In this document: piece after piece, positions 27,642 through 36,249 of the stretch
How positions within the stretch are numbered: the stretch's first letter is position 1
Layout of the letters: every line of letters starts with the position of its first letter
Program-made: the position numbers and the translations under genes
Notes under the pieces: model-generated
The model's input: only the letters and a program-made list of their open reading frames with translations
What the model was told of the DNA's origin: nothing
Database searches by the model: none
Assembly: GCF_013072695.1 (NCBI RefSeq)
Contig: NZ_LXUK01000025.1
Location: 1 to 64,000, forward strand
Direction: 5' to 3'
DNA from: Acinetobacter sp. Ac_5812
GTDB lineage: Bacteria > Pseudomonadota > Gammaproteobacteria > Pseudomonadales > Moraxellaceae
DNA length: 64,000 bases

Positions 27642-27811
27642 AGTAACTCTCAAAGCAACAAAATATAGAAATATAATAAAACGCTATAGTTTATCAGCTT
27701 TTTACCTATTTAATGAAGATAAACGACTGTTTAAATAGAGTACTTTTTCAGTTTTAATTTAAAGATAAAACAACAAGAATATGAAGCAGATGACTTAAAT
27801 TTTCGTAAAAA

Positions 27812-27840
27812 TTAATCAATAATTGAATAAAATGTATAAG
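27812..27840 (+). promoter_or_regulatory. Candidate promoter of the 27872 gene
   Basis: TTAATC (27812-27817) and TATAAG (27835-27840) with a 17-bp spacer, 31 bp before the ATG. The -35 is weak. Confidence 0.4.
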
Positions 27841-27871
27841 ATACCGATATCGTCAATGAGAAAGAATAACG

Positions 27872-28873
27872 ATGGCGCTTGATCAAATCTGGAAACAACA
27901 GCTTACACTTGTGACTTATGGCAACGAGTTTCTTGCAGGTGAACTCAATTTTAGTCGTTGGATCGAACATCCGATTTTCAATCAAAATCGACTGATCTTT
28001 AGGGATTTACTCTCTCAACACCTGTTGGCACAACATTTCCAGATTTGGCTTGAAGGCTTAAAAAAACAAGGGGTTAAAAAACTCAGTCTACATTTATCTA
28101 GCGTACTTAATGATGAGCAGAATCCCAATGCCAATGTTGAGCTGCTTCCCTTTGCACATTTTATTGTAAGCCATCAAGGCAATAAAAAAACCGCATGGAT
28201 TTGTGGACATGAACTGGCTGAATGGGATAACAACGATCAAGCCTTTGATGCACCCACATCCCAACAAACAACACTCCGCCAAGAAGTGTTTTGGCGTTAT
28301 GAGTTGAATGATAAATACGCGAAAAAAATTGATGCTGACTTACAGAAGGTGAATTGGAATCAGGTTGTCATTTTCTTGGAGAAAGAACTGTTCGATAGTA
28401 AATATGCAGAACATTTTTCTGAGCCAGAACAACAGGACCTTCCTTTCTATGGCTATGAATTTGATTCGATCAGTACAACAAACCAGCAACTTGCATTGAT
28501 TCCAACTGATTATCCCGCTGATTGTGCGCATCGCCTGTTACATCGTACTCAAGCTTTGGCTGATTATTTGGAACAACAAAGACAACATCCTTATCATGCG
28601 ACAGGTGAATTGATCAGTCCTGAAGAACAAATCAATTTGCGTAATTTCGCCCAGAAGACCGATGATTTATTTGCAAAATTGATTGTGAAAACAGCAAATC
28701 ATTACCAAACCGCCCAACTTACAGCAGAAGAACCTGAAATCATTGACCGGACCATGGAAATCCCGCATCAACTAGATAAAACCCAACATCATATAGTTGG
28801 CACATCAGGGGTTATTAAACTGATTATCCTAACGGTAATTATCTGTCTGCTTGCTTATTATTTTGGTCTGTAG
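27872..28873 (+). CDS. Tail-anchored protein of unknown function (paralog A)
   Basis: 333 aa. No family recognised. It has no signal peptide and ends in a single hydrophobic helix (VIKLIILTVIICLLAYYFGL), so it is probably a C-terminally anchored membrane protein with a large cytoplasmic head. The head is Gln-rich. A motif VNWNQVVIFLEKELFDS at residue 160 matches the pattern LNWKNLHEYFQNTFLDS at residue 166 of the protein at 29683-30810. Both have a similar helical region followed by a Lys/Glu linker before the anchor, so the two look like distant paralogs. Monocistronic, ending in a strong terminator. Confidence 0.75.
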   Translation: MALDQIWKQQLTLVTYGNEFLAGELNFSRWIEHPIFNQNRLIFRDLLSQHLLAQHFQIWLEGLKKQGVKKLSLHLSSVLNDEQNPNANVELLPFAHFIVSHQGNKKTAWICGHELAEWDNNDQAFDAPTSQQTTLRQEVFWRYELNDKYAKKIDADLQKVNWNQVVIFLEKELFDSKYAEHFSEPEQQDLPFYGYEFDSISTTNQQLALIPTDYPADCAHRLLHRTQALADYLEQQRQHPYHATGELISPEEQINLRNFAQKTDDLFAKLIVKTANHYQTAQLTAEEPEIIDRTMEIPHQLDKTQHHIVGTSGVIKLIILTVIICLLAYYFGL

Positions 28874-28887
28874 CAACACCATGCATG

Positions 28888-28919
28888 AAAAAACCTAGAT
28901 CACGCCATCTAGGTTTTTC
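28888..28919. terminator. Bidirectional intrinsic terminator
   Basis: Stem AAAAACCTAGAT / ATCTAGGTTTTT with a 6-nt loop, located between the convergent genes ending at 28873 and 28930. Confidence 0.9.
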
Positions 28920-28929
28920 TTTTATCGTT

Positions 28930-29127
28930 TTAGAAAGTCGGTCGAATTCTGATAATCACTTTATGCCCGCCATCATGCTGATTAACAATGTGATGTACAT
29001 TTTCAATTTCACCTTCAACTTCAGCATCTGGCCCATAAAAAATTCGGATGGTTTCACCCTTTCTAGGCACAATAATCAGTTCTGTTTCAAATGCGCCTTG
29101 CTGTAACCCTTCTACGCTCACTAACAT
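28930..29127 (-). CDS. Small conserved-looking beta-rich protein, unknown function
   Basis: 65 aa. I do not recognise a family. The ribosome binding site AGGA lies 7 nt before the ATG. The sequence alternates as expected for beta strands (TELIIVPRKGETIRIFYGP...KVIIRIRPTF) and is His/Asp-rich in the middle (HHIVNQHDGGHK). No signal peptide. It is flanked by a good terminator downstream and non-coding DNA upstream, so it appears to be a genuine single gene. Confidence 0.68.
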   Translation of the reverse strand: MLVSVEGLQQGAFETELIIVPRKGETIRIFYGPDAEVEGEIENVHHIVNQHDGGHKVIIRIRPTF

Positions 29128-29232
29128 ATTTTTATCCTGATGCTGTTTTCTTTACTGTAAAAAGATTTCAGTGTAAAAGTCTAATCGAACATGTTTGGGT
29201 TATGTAATCATTAGATAAATCAATAGATTGTC

Positions 29233-29610
29233 TTACTCATCATAATCTAAATCATCTTCATCCATATTGAGGAAATCAGGTTCAGGGGTTTGTTCAAATT
29301 GCACGGCGAAAATCTCTGTGTGTTGAAGTAAACTGGCTTTAGCGACACGATGCATCCCATCCATCACACGCCCTTGTGCACATAAGATAATCGGATAACT
29401 CAGATCAGCATCTTGAATCAGTTGAAAGTGCTCAATGATTTGTTGTGTTGTTGGATATTGATCTGGAAACCAATAGGCTTCGTTTAACTCTTGAATATCA
29501 GCCAGTAAAACCTTCTTAGGCATCAAGTTTTTGCTTAGCTCAAGCAAATGATGAACATCCCAAATATAAGTATCCGCTCCAACTTGCCTAAAGTGATATT
29601 GTCTGCGCAC
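29233..29610 (-). CDS. ParB/sulfiredoxin-fold protein
   Basis: 125 aa from a GTG start with GGA 8 nt upstream. The segment PIILCAQGRVMDGMHRVAKASLL contains the D-G-x-H-R motif of the ParB-N/Srx superfamily, preceded by VLLADIQELNEAYWF, as in stand-alone ParB-like proteins. There is no helix-turn-helix DNA-binding domain, so it is not a partition ParB. The C-terminus is very acidic (NMDEDDLDYDE). The role is unknown: nucleotide-binding or small nuclease-like activity is possible. It is divergent from the gene at 29683. Confidence 0.68.
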   Translation of the reverse strand: MRRQYHFRQVGADTYIWDVHHLLELSKNLMPKKVLLADIQELNEAYWFPDQYPTTQQIIEHFQLIQDADLSYPIILCAQGRVMDGMHRVAKASLLQHTEIFAVQFEQTPEPDFLNMDEDDLDYDE

Positions 29611-29682
29611 GTTTTAATCCATCATTAATTTCAGCTATGATCATAAGCTTAGCTTCCCACCAATAACAGCATACATAAAACA

Positions 29683-30810
29683 ATGACCGATAATTACTGG
29701 ACCTTTATCTTAGGCTTACAACATAATGCTCAACGCTATTTTGATCATAAAATTGCTGAATATCATATCGAACATGACTGGTGTGATAGAACTCATGACC
29801 TTTTTATGCTACGTGATTTAGAAACCAATGAATTACGTTACGATTCAATTTCTCATCTCATTGCCGATCTCAGAGATCAACAGATTCAGCGCTGCCAACT
29901 CATTCCTTTTGATCTACTCTTTCCTGAGTTTACTCAGCATTTTAAACAGTTCATTTTTGATATAAGCAATTATCCAGTAGCCATCTTCTTGGGAACAGAT
30001 CAAAACTTTGCTTTAGTTAAAGTACATGCAGAAAAAGTAAAAAAATTTTCGATGTCTACGGATCCCCGTGAATTTAGTGGTTTTACATCCTCTCAAAACT
30101 ATCATAAATATCTATTATTTACTCTAATTAAATTAGATAAAAAACAACTACAAGTTATTGATGAGTTTAAGAAAAACCTAAATTGGAAAAACCTACATGA
30201 GTACTTTCAAAATACATTTTTAGATAGTTCGTTTAATTTCAGGAAAGATAAAAGCCTTGTCTTAACCAATAACTTATTTTTAAAAAATGAAATAGCCGAA
30301 TATCCTTTTCTTGATGAGCCTAGTCCTGAATTCAATCTGGCATTTTCTTGGATAAATAAGCTCTGTGATTTACAAGAGCAAATCAAAACTGAAGTGGCAA
30401 TGGCACTAGCTTCAAGATCATTTTATGCTGATATTATTGATCAAAATTATACAGAAATAGATCTTTTCCAAGCAGATTTAAACAATGCATTAATCAACCT
30501 ACTTTCACATAGTGCAAATAGCTATGAGAAAGCATACGTGAACGAAGATTTTTCCTATATTCCACCACAATCACGTCAACATAAACCCCAGATCAATATT
30601 GAAGCAAATAATGAGCTCAACAATGATCGAACGACAGAAGAAAAGCCAACATCTGTTACGGCCTCGACGCTTTATCTGATCTTCTTTCTAGCAATTGTCA
30701 TTGGGCTACTCTACGGGGTGTTCTGGTTGGTTAACCATTATGAATTCGCCAAATTTATAGTAATAACGCTTGGCGTGATTACTTTTCTGATGATTTGGTC
30801 CAGAAAGTAA
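29683..30810 (+). CDS. Tail-anchored protein of unknown function (paralog B)
   Basis: 375 aa. No recognised family. Two hydrophobic helices lie at the C-terminus (TLYLIFFLAIVIGLLYGVFWL and FIVITLGVITFLMIW, first quoted in part), and there is no signal peptide. The head is rich in Asn, Lys and Phe, and its DNA looks more AT-rich than the neighbours. The LNWKNLHEYFQNTFLDS motif at residue 166 aligns in position and pattern with residue 160 of the protein at 27872-28873. Overall identity is low, so paralogy is an inference from architecture plus this motif. Confidence 0.72.
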   Translation: MTDNYWTFILGLQHNAQRYFDHKIAEYHIEHDWCDRTHDLFMLRDLETNELRYDSISHLIADLRDQQIQRCQLIPFDLLFPEFTQHFKQFIFDISNYPVAIFLGTDQNFALVKVHAEKVKKFSMSTDPREFSGFTSSQNYHKYLLFTLIKLDKKQLQVIDEFKKNLNWKNLHEYFQNTFLDSSFNFRKDKSLVLTNNLFLKNEIAEYPFLDEPSPEFNLAFSWINKLCDLQEQIKTEVAMALASRSFYADIIDQNYTEIDLFQADLNNALINLLSHSANSYEKAYVNEDFSYIPPQSRQHKPQINIEANNELNNDRTTEEKPTSVTASTLYLIFFLAIVIGLLYGVFWLVNHYEFAKFIVITLGVITFLMIWSRK

Positions 30811-30820
30811 AATATAAAGC

Positions 30821-30851
30821 ATAACAAGACTGCTAAAAGTGGCCTTGTTAT
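30821..30851. terminator. Weak hairpin between convergent genes
   Basis: Arms ATAACAAG (30821-30828) and CTTGTTAT (30844-30851) with a 15-nt loop. T-richness downstream is limited, so its termination strength is uncertain. Confidence 0.45.
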
Positions 30852-30858
30852 TTTGTGC

Positions 30859-31413
30859 CTATAGCAACTGAGTGCGCACCTGCATGAGTGCAAAACCAAG
30901 TAAGTTTAATCCCTGCCATTGGCTCGGGTCTTGGATATGCTGGTGATCTTGTGCCATACCAATCCCCCAAATCTTATCGACAGGCGATGCTTCAACCAAA
31001 ATACGGTCATGTGTGGCAACTAAAAAATCTCTTAATTCTGGATAGTGTGAGAATTTAGCCAAATTTGCCTGTACCACGATATCAAAACGCTTTTCCTGCC
31101 ACAGCTGTTCGTCATAGTGCTGTATTTTTCGACCTAACTGTTTTGCTTCATTCGGATGTGTGACCTTCAAAATCTGATTAAATCTCTCATCATCGTTAAA
31201 GAGTTTTGCTTTTTGCGCCATCATATAATGTTCCGCCGTGAGATATTCAATACCCTCCTGCTTGAATGGCGATGGAAACCACTGGCTAAAACAACTTTTG
31301 TCGACATGATTGGTTTGCTTTGGGGTATGTCCCCAGAAATATAAATATTTAAATGAGCGACCTTGTTGGACTTGTTGAATTAAATCATTTAAAAATTGTT
31401 TATCTTGCATCAT
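30859..31413 (-). CDS. NADAR family protein (YbiA-like)
   Basis: 184 aa. The NADAR core is clear: LYFWGH near the start, FSQWFPSPFKQEGIEYLTAEHYMMAQKA, then KRFDIVVQANLAKFSHYPELRDFLVAT, VEASPVDKIWGIGMAQDH and LNLLGFALMQVR (long runs quoted in part). Family members are N-glycosidases; some act on riboflavin intermediates (YbiA/RibX) and others remove ADP-ribose from guanine in toxin-antitoxin systems. No DarT-like toxin is adjacent. It lies just before rplT on the same strand, separated by the region that holds the rplT terminator. Confidence 0.88.
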   Translation of the reverse strand: MMQDKQFLNDLIQQVQQGRSFKYLYFWGHTPKQTNHVDKSCFSQWFPSPFKQEGIEYLTAEHYMMAQKAKLFNDDERFNQILKVTHPNEAKQLGRKIQHYDEQLWQEKRFDIVVQANLAKFSHYPELRDFLVATHDRILVEASPVDKIWGIGMAQDHQHIQDPSQWQGLNLLGFALMQVRTQLL

Positions 31414-31460
31414 CTATCTCTGATTATTATCTATTATTGAAAATCCAATTCACTAAAAAT

Positions 31461-31490
31461 AAAAAAGACCGCTAAAAAGCGGCCTTCTTT
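31461..31490 (-). terminator. Intrinsic terminator of rpmI-rplT
   Basis: On the minus strand GGCCGC is followed by a T-rich loop, then GCGGTC and TTTTTT. It lies 13 bp after the rplT stop. Confidence 0.85.
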
Positions 31491-31502
31491 GAATCTCTAA
31501 GC

Positions 31503-31862
31503 TTATGCAGCTAATGCGCCTTTAGCTTTTTCAGCTAAAGCAGCAAATGCAACTGCATCATGCATAGCGATGTCAGCTAATACGCGACGGTCGATGATCA
31601 CTTGAGCTTTTTTCAAGCCATCGATCATACGGCTGTAAGACAAACCGTTAAGACGAGCACCAGCATTGATACGCGCAATCCATAAAGCACGGAATTGACG
31701 TTTCTTTTGACGGCGGTCACGGTAAGCGTATTGACCAGCTTTGATTACCGCTTGGAACGCTACGCGATAAACGCGTGAACGAGCACCATAGTAACCTTTA
31801 GCGCGAGCAAGAATTTTTTTGTGACGACGATGAGCCACTACACCACGTTTTACACGAGCCAT
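31503..31862 (-). CDS. rplT: 50S ribosomal protein L20
   Basis: 119 aa, full length. Basic N-terminus MARVKRGVVAHRRHKKILARAKGYYGAR (quoted in part) and C-terminal NGLSYSRMIDGLKKAQVIIDRRVLADIA are characteristic. L20 is essential for early 50S assembly and represses its own operon in E. coli by binding the mRNA. It follows rpmI by 11 bp. Confidence 0.98.
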   Translation of the reverse strand: MARVKRGVVAHRRHKKILARAKGYYGARSRVYRVAFQAVIKAGQYAYRDRRQKKRQFRALWIARINAGARLNGLSYSRMIDGLKKAQVIIDRRVLADIAMHDAVAFAALAEKAKGALAA

Positions 31863-31873
31863 TTATAATCTCC

Positions 31874-32068
31874 TTAGATGTATGGGCACATACGACGAAC
31901 TGATGCAACATCACTTACGTGAACCATTACACAGCCGCGCAATTGACGGATACGCTTAGCAGATTTTTTGGTCAAAATGTGGCGTTTGAACGCTTGTTTG
32001 CGCTTAAAACCGTTTGCAGTCGCTTTGAAGCGTTTAGCTGCACCACGGCGAGTTTTCATCTTAGGCAT
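31874..32068 (-). CDS. rpmI: 50S ribosomal protein L35
   Basis: 64 aa, full length: MPKMKTRRGAAKRFKATANG start and a Lys/Arg-rich middle. Unlike the canonical infC-rpmI-rplT order, infC is about 4.7 kb upstream here, so rpmI must have its own promoter within 32069-32305. AGAGG lies just before the ATG. Confidence 0.97.
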   Translation of the reverse strand: MPKMKTRRGAAKRFKATANGFKRKQAFKRHILTKKSAKRIRQLRGCVMVHVSDVASVRRMCPYI

Positions 32069-32081
32069 AACAACCTCTTTT

Positions 32082-32119
32082 GAACACCTGTTCGGAACGT
32101 TTGCACCATTGCAAAAACG
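32082..32119 (-). promoter_or_regulatory. Tandem leader hairpins upstream of rpmI
   Basis: Read on the minus strand, CGTTTTTGCA / TGCAAACG (32098-32119) forms a hairpin, and a perfect GAACAGGTGTTC palindrome (32082-32093) follows directly before the rpmI ribosome binding site. The position suits a translational operator for ribosomal protein L20, but the match to known L20 sites was not testable here. Confidence 0.45.
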
Positions 32120-32305
32120 ACCTGCAGGTAAGGGAGCCAGTATTCTAAAGCATAGTAAGCTAAAACAAAAGTAAAATGCTCATTTTTTGATAGCAAATCG
32201 TCTCTTTTCTATAAACGTTATTTTCTATAACCAATTCTCAAATTACGAGAAACATCCATAAAATTAACACCTATAATAAATACAAGCTCTTAAATTCAAA
32301 AGAAT

Positions 32306-33559
32306 ATGACTATACAACATGATGCTTTCGCTGCATTGCGGTACCGAGATTTCTCTATCGTGACCGTTAATCAATTCTGCTTAACACTGGCAATTTTGAT
32401 TCAGGAAATTATCGTCGCCTATTCACTTTATCAAATCACCCGTGATCCACTCACCTTGGGTTTCATTGGTTTGGCAGAAGCGATTCCATTTATCACGCTG
32501 TCTTTATGGGGCGGCTATTTTGCCGACAAATTGAATAAGCAGACCATTATGAAAATCTGCTTATTCTTTTCAATTCCTTTACCCTTAGTGCTTTGGGCGC
32601 TGTTCCACTTACATGGTTTAGAAAAAATTGGAATCAGCAGTCTTTCTTTGGGGATCTATGCCGTCATTTTTGCCTTAGGAACCATTCGAGGTTTTTATAA
32701 TCCATCGGCAACCTCACTCAAACCTTTTCTGATTCCACGTGAACTGTATGCCAATGGTGCAACATGGACCACAATTGGCTGGCAAAGTGGTGTGATCATC
32801 GGTCCTATGCTCGGTGGTTTTATGCTAGCTTTTTTGGGACGTGAAACCAGCTTATTTGCTGTTACAGCTTTATTGGCCACCTGCTTTATCTTAATTACGC
32901 GTTTGCAAAAACGTACTTTCCCGAAAATGGAAACGGAGAATGTACTACAAAGCCTGACTGATGGTTTCCGCTTTATCTGGAAAACTAAAATCGTTTTATG
33001 GGCGATCTCACTTGATCTAGTATCGGTGTTATTTGGTGGTGTAATTGCATTATTGCCAATTTTTGCCGAAGAAATATTAAAAGTCGGCCCTGAAGGTCTT
33101 GGTTATTTGCGTGCTGCACCATCTATTGGCGCTCTGATCACCATGATTGCACTGACCAAATTTCCGCCAATGCAACATGCATGGCGAAATATGTTACTAG
33201 CGGTAGCAGGTTTTGGTATTTTTACCATTCTGTTCTCCTTCTCAAATCATATGTGGCTCTCATTATTTGCTTTAGCCATGACTGGTGCTTGTGACAGTGT
33301 TTCGGTCGTGGTTCGTCAAACCATCTTGCAAATTTTTCCACCCGAAAATATGCGCGGTCGCGTTGCAGCAGTGAATGGGATGTTCGTTTCGTCGAGTAAT
33401 GAACTCGGTGCTTTTGAATCGGGTCTCGCAGCCAAATACCTCGGCACAATCACTGCAACTATTCTTGGCGGTTGTATGACACTTGCCGTAGTGAGTTATT
33501 GCTGGTTTAAAACCAATGACTTATTCAAAGTCGATATTACTAAAGGTTCGGATCACTAA
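32306..33559 (+). CDS. MFS transporter (MFS_3 / EntS-like)
   Basis: 417 aa with about twelve membrane helices. The start FAALRYRDFSIVTVNQFCLT, and LWGGYFADKLNKQTIM between helices 2 and 3, are typical of the MFS_3/enterobactin exporter-like group. FPPENMRGRVAAVNGMFVSSSNELGAFESG is a further hallmark (quoted in part). The substrate is unknown. It is divergent from rpmI and is the first gene of the block separating infC from rpmI. Confidence 0.88.
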   Translation: MTIQHDAFAALRYRDFSIVTVNQFCLTLAILIQEIIVAYSLYQITRDPLTLGFIGLAEAIPFITLSLWGGYFADKLNKQTIMKICLFFSIPLPLVLWALFHLHGLEKIGISSLSLGIYAVIFALGTIRGFYNPSATSLKPFLIPRELYANGATWTTIGWQSGVIIGPMLGGFMLAFLGRETSLFAVTALLATCFILITRLQKRTFPKMETENVLQSLTDGFRFIWKTKIVLWAISLDLVSVLFGGVIALLPIFAEEILKVGPEGLGYLRAAPSIGALITMIALTKFPPMQHAWRNMLLAVAGFGIFTILFSFSNHMWLSLFALAMTGACDSVSVVVRQTILQIFPPENMRGRVAAVNGMFVSSSNELGAFESGLAAKYLGTITATILGGCMTLAVVSYCWFKTNDLFKVDITKGSDH

Positions 33560-33562
33560 ATA

Positions 33563-33590
33563 AAAGGGAAAGAGCCATCTTTCCCTTTCT
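33563..33590. terminator. Bidirectional terminator, MFS gene / yqaA-like gene
   Basis: Perfect 11-bp stem AAAGGGAAAGA / TCTTTCCCTTT with a GCCA loop, immediately between two convergent stop codons. Confidence 0.85.
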
Positions 33591-33592
33591 CA

Positions 33593-34021
33593 TTAAAACA
33601 GCCCGAGATATAAAGCATATAACGTTAAATAACGCCCACCTTTGGCGATGGTAACAATCAATAAAAATCGCCAAAAGTTTTCCTTCATCAGTCCAGCAAT
33701 CAAGGTAATGGGATCACCAATCACAGGCGTCCAACTCAGTAGTAACGAATAAAAACCATATTTATGATAAATCTGCTGTGCTTGTAACAACCGTTGTTCT
33801 GAAACAGGAAACCACTTTTTATCTTTAAAGTGTTCAATTTTTAGTCCTAGCCACCAATTCACACAGGAGCCCAATACATTGCCTACCGTCGCAACTAAGA
33901 TGAGATAGAATGGATTAGAAAGCCCTTGTACCAGCAAGGTCATTAATACCGCTTCAGACTGTAACGGTAATAAGGTGGCAGCACCGAAGGCTGAGAGAAA
34001 CAATAACAAATAAGACATCAA
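33593..34021 (-). CDS. YqaA family membrane protein (VTT/SNARE-associated domain)
   Basis: 142 aa, four to five helices. LSAFGAATLLPLQSEAVL at the N-terminus and VATVGNVLGSCVNWWLGL and SWTPVIGDPITLIAGLM are typical of the short YqaA branch of the DedA/VTT superfamily. These inner-membrane proteins are linked to lipid flipping or membrane homeostasis, but YqaA itself is uncharacterised. The start could be 34021 or one codon later. Confidence 0.87.
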   Translation of the reverse strand: MMSYLLLFLSAFGAATLLPLQSEAVLMTLLVQGLSNPFYLILVATVGNVLGSCVNWWLGLKIEHFKDKKWFPVSEQRLLQAQQIYHKYGFYSLLLSWTPVIGDPITLIAGLMKENFWRFLLIVTIAKGGRYLTLYALYLGLF

Positions 34022-34082
34022 AACAAGGTTCTCTTAAACTCGGAGCCACACAGCATGAAGAGCAGACCATATAACGTGAACG

Positions 34083-34934
34083 CTATGGATTCAAGGTTAA
34101 TTTTGCCCAAGTCGCTTCAAGCATCCCCTGCGAAATATCAATCCGAAAGACTGTTTTAATCACATCCTCAAACTCATCAAAAGTAGATAACTCTTTCTTA
34201 TCAGAGTTTCCTTTGCCATGTGTTCTTAAAACACGATCTTTTAAGGTAATTCGCATTTCGGCATTGGCAGTAGATAACATTAAATACTGGGTAAATAAGG
34301 ATTCAGGTGAGGTGGAAATATACCAATTCGCAATCAAGGCATCTGCGTCTGCAATCTGCTGTTGGGGGTTAATCGCATAGACATTGATCCATTGATTATG
34401 AATACTGACTTGCAGCATATATGTCATTTCCGTCAGCACTGTCACATCCAGACCACTCTGTGCAAGCTCAACAAATCTGAAAGGTTCGAGTGGTGTCTGC
34501 TGTGTTTCACCAATTTGATCAAGAGATAGAACCGTGGTCGGGGTCATTCCCCCAAATCCAGGATCATACAAAAACAATTGCTGATCTATACGTACCAGTG
34601 TGACCAAATGAGTTCTCACAGGCGTACTGACAGGCGAACTTTGATAATAGACCCGTCCTAGCACATTAAAGGCTTCATAGCCCAATTCAGTAAGTACGAT
34701 TCTGGTCAAGGTACTCTGCTCGAGGCAATAGCCTTCGCGTCCATCAAGCAATAATTTCTGAGCAAGTTGATTGGGTTCTAAAGAGACCTCCTCTCCAAGA
34801 AAAGAGGAAAAATTACCGAAAGGAATCGTTTGCACATGGAGATTTAATAAGGTCTTAAGATGATCCAAGGTCGGTAAAAACTCGCCGTCAAAACCAAGCT
34901 TTTTTAAATAAAGGGCTGATATTTTTGCTTGCAT
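34083..34934 (-). CDS. Arylamine N-acetyltransferase
   Basis: 283 aa, the usual NAT length. The Cys-His-Asp triad is visible: Cys70 in GREGYCLEQSTLT, His109 in VRTHLVTLV, and Asp124 in LYDPGFGGMTP. NATs acetylate aromatic amines and hydrazines with acetyl-CoA. The C-terminal domain matches in length. It lies 61 bp upstream of the yqaA-like gene on the same strand. Confidence 0.92.
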   Translation of the reverse strand: MQAKISALYLKKLGFDGEFLPTLDHLKTLLNLHVQTIPFGNFSSFLGEEVSLEPNQLAQKLLLDGREGYCLEQSTLTRIVLTELGYEAFNVLGRVYYQSSPVSTPVRTHLVTLVRIDQQLFLYDPGFGGMTPTTVLSLDQIGETQQTPLEPFRFVELAQSGLDVTVLTEMTYMLQVSIHNQWINVYAINPQQQIADADALIANWYISTSPESLFTQYLMLSTANAEMRITLKDRVLRTHGKGNSDKKELSTFDEFEDVIKTVFRIDISQGMLEATWAKLTLNP

Positions 34935-35054
34935 GATGCTTGATCTTTAATGAACTTAAATCATCGTAGCTTGAACATGCATAGACCAGATGAAAAATTA
35001 CACAATTATAAAAGAATCAAGCTTACACGATTGAAAGCATGACTTTGCCAAGGA

Positions 35055-35504
35055 TTAGTTTTTGCGTTTAGCTGTTCTGGATCGAACAGAAAAATGCGCA
35101 ACTGAAAAAATGAATGGAAAAAGAAATGCGATCCAAAATGTAAGATCAGACTTGACCATTTCTTGATACCACGTCAGTTGCATTTCCCCCGCAGAGACTG
35201 CTGCCCAGTCAATAGACACAGTAAGGTCAAGATAAATGTATAACAATAGATATACACTTAAAAATCCAACAAACACCCCTGTACTGAAATATGAGTTTCC
35301 AGTTTCAAGCTGTAACCAAGCAAATAAAGATGAAAAAATTAAACTGAGACTTCCAATAAAGGCGAAAACAATAAACCAAAAAATATCAATTCCAAGGAAA
35401 TACTGCATTAGGCTGCATGAAATTGCTGTGATGAAGAGTAATCCCATTGCAATCACCCAATGTTTGAAATAGCAACGCCATCCAGCCTTTTGATTCAGAC
35501 TCAT
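35055..35504 (-). CDS. Four-helix membrane protein of unknown function
   Basis: 149 aa. About four hydrophobic segments (HWVIAMGLLFITAISCSLMQ, FWFIVFAFIGSLSLIFSSLF, FVGFLSVYLLLYIYLDL, FWIAFLFPFIFSVAHF) and a basic C-terminus. I do not recognise a family. It overlaps the stop of the upstream GST gene by 4 bp, so the two are translationally coupled. Confidence 0.75.
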   Translation of the reverse strand: MSLNQKAGWRCYFKHWVIAMGLLFITAISCSLMQYFLGIDIFWFIVFAFIGSLSLIFSSLFAWLQLETGNSYFSTGVFVGFLSVYLLLYIYLDLTVSIDWAAVSAGEMQLTWYQEMVKSDLTFWIAFLFPFIFSVAHFSVRSRTAKRKN

Positions 35505-36121
35505 CCAACTTTGATCGATAAGGCTTTTTGTATCGCAGGACGAGCTGTTAAGCGTTCAATATAATCTTGCACATACGGGTAGTCTTCAAGTTGAATGCCC
35601 TGCCATTCGTAACGCAATGCCCAAGGTAAGATCGCCATATCCGCAATCGAGTATTCACCTGCTACAAACTTTTGACCAATCAACTGTTTGTTTAAGACAC
35701 TATACAAACGCTTGGTTTCATTCACATAACGATCAATCGCATAAGGAATACGTTCAGAGGCAAACTTATTGAAATGGTGGTTTTGCCCAAGCATTGGACC
35801 AAAACCACCCATTTGCCACATCAACCATTGTTCAACCTCGACTCGCTCTTGCTCATCGGTAGGATAGAACAAACCTGTTTTTCGACCTAAATACTGTAAG
35901 ATCGCACCCGACTCAAATACTGAAATCGGTTCACCTCTTGGACCATTTTGATCGACAATCGCTGGAATTTTATTATTGGGAGAGATTTTTAAAAAATCAG
36001 GCTGGAACTGATCATTTTCCAAAATATTGATGGGGAAAATCTGATATTCAAGTCCCATTTCTTCTAAGGCGATTGTTATTTTATGGCCATTGGGTGTGCC
36101 CCAATAATATAAGTCAATCAT
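35501..36121 (-). CDS. Glutathione S-transferase family protein (YfcG/Ure2-like)
   Basis: 206 aa. The N-terminal thioredoxin-like domain reads IDLYYWGTPNGHKITIALEE and then NNKIPAIVD with the GSH-binding cis-Pro, and ESGAILQYLGRKTG follows. The C-terminal helical domain has WQMGGFGPMLGQNHHF and EYSIADMAILPWALR. This is the YfcG/YghU group, with glutathione transferase or disulfide reductase activity. AGGA lies 9 nt before the ATG. Confidence 0.92.
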   Translation of the reverse strand: MIDLYYWGTPNGHKITIALEEMGLEYQIFPINILENDQFQPDFLKISPNNKIPAIVDQNGPRGEPISVFESGAILQYLGRKTGLFYPTDEQERVEVEQWLMWQMGGFGPMLGQNHHFNKFASERIPYAIDRYVNETKRLYSVLNKQLIGQKFVAGEYSIADMAILPWALRYEWQGIQLEDYPYVQDYIERLTARPAIQKALSIKVG

Positions 36122-36249
36122 TTTATATTGTCCTATTCATCGTTATCTTGACTGTTGTTGCGTTATAGCACACTTCCTACTTATTGATCAGTAGACAAGC
36201 ACGAAAAGAAACAATAAAGCGGTGTTTTCAAAGACAATGTTGCAAAGAT

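Noticed and set aside
30821..30851. Long hairpin as a strong terminator
   Set aside because: The loop is 15 nt and the T-run is short, so it was kept only as a weak feature.
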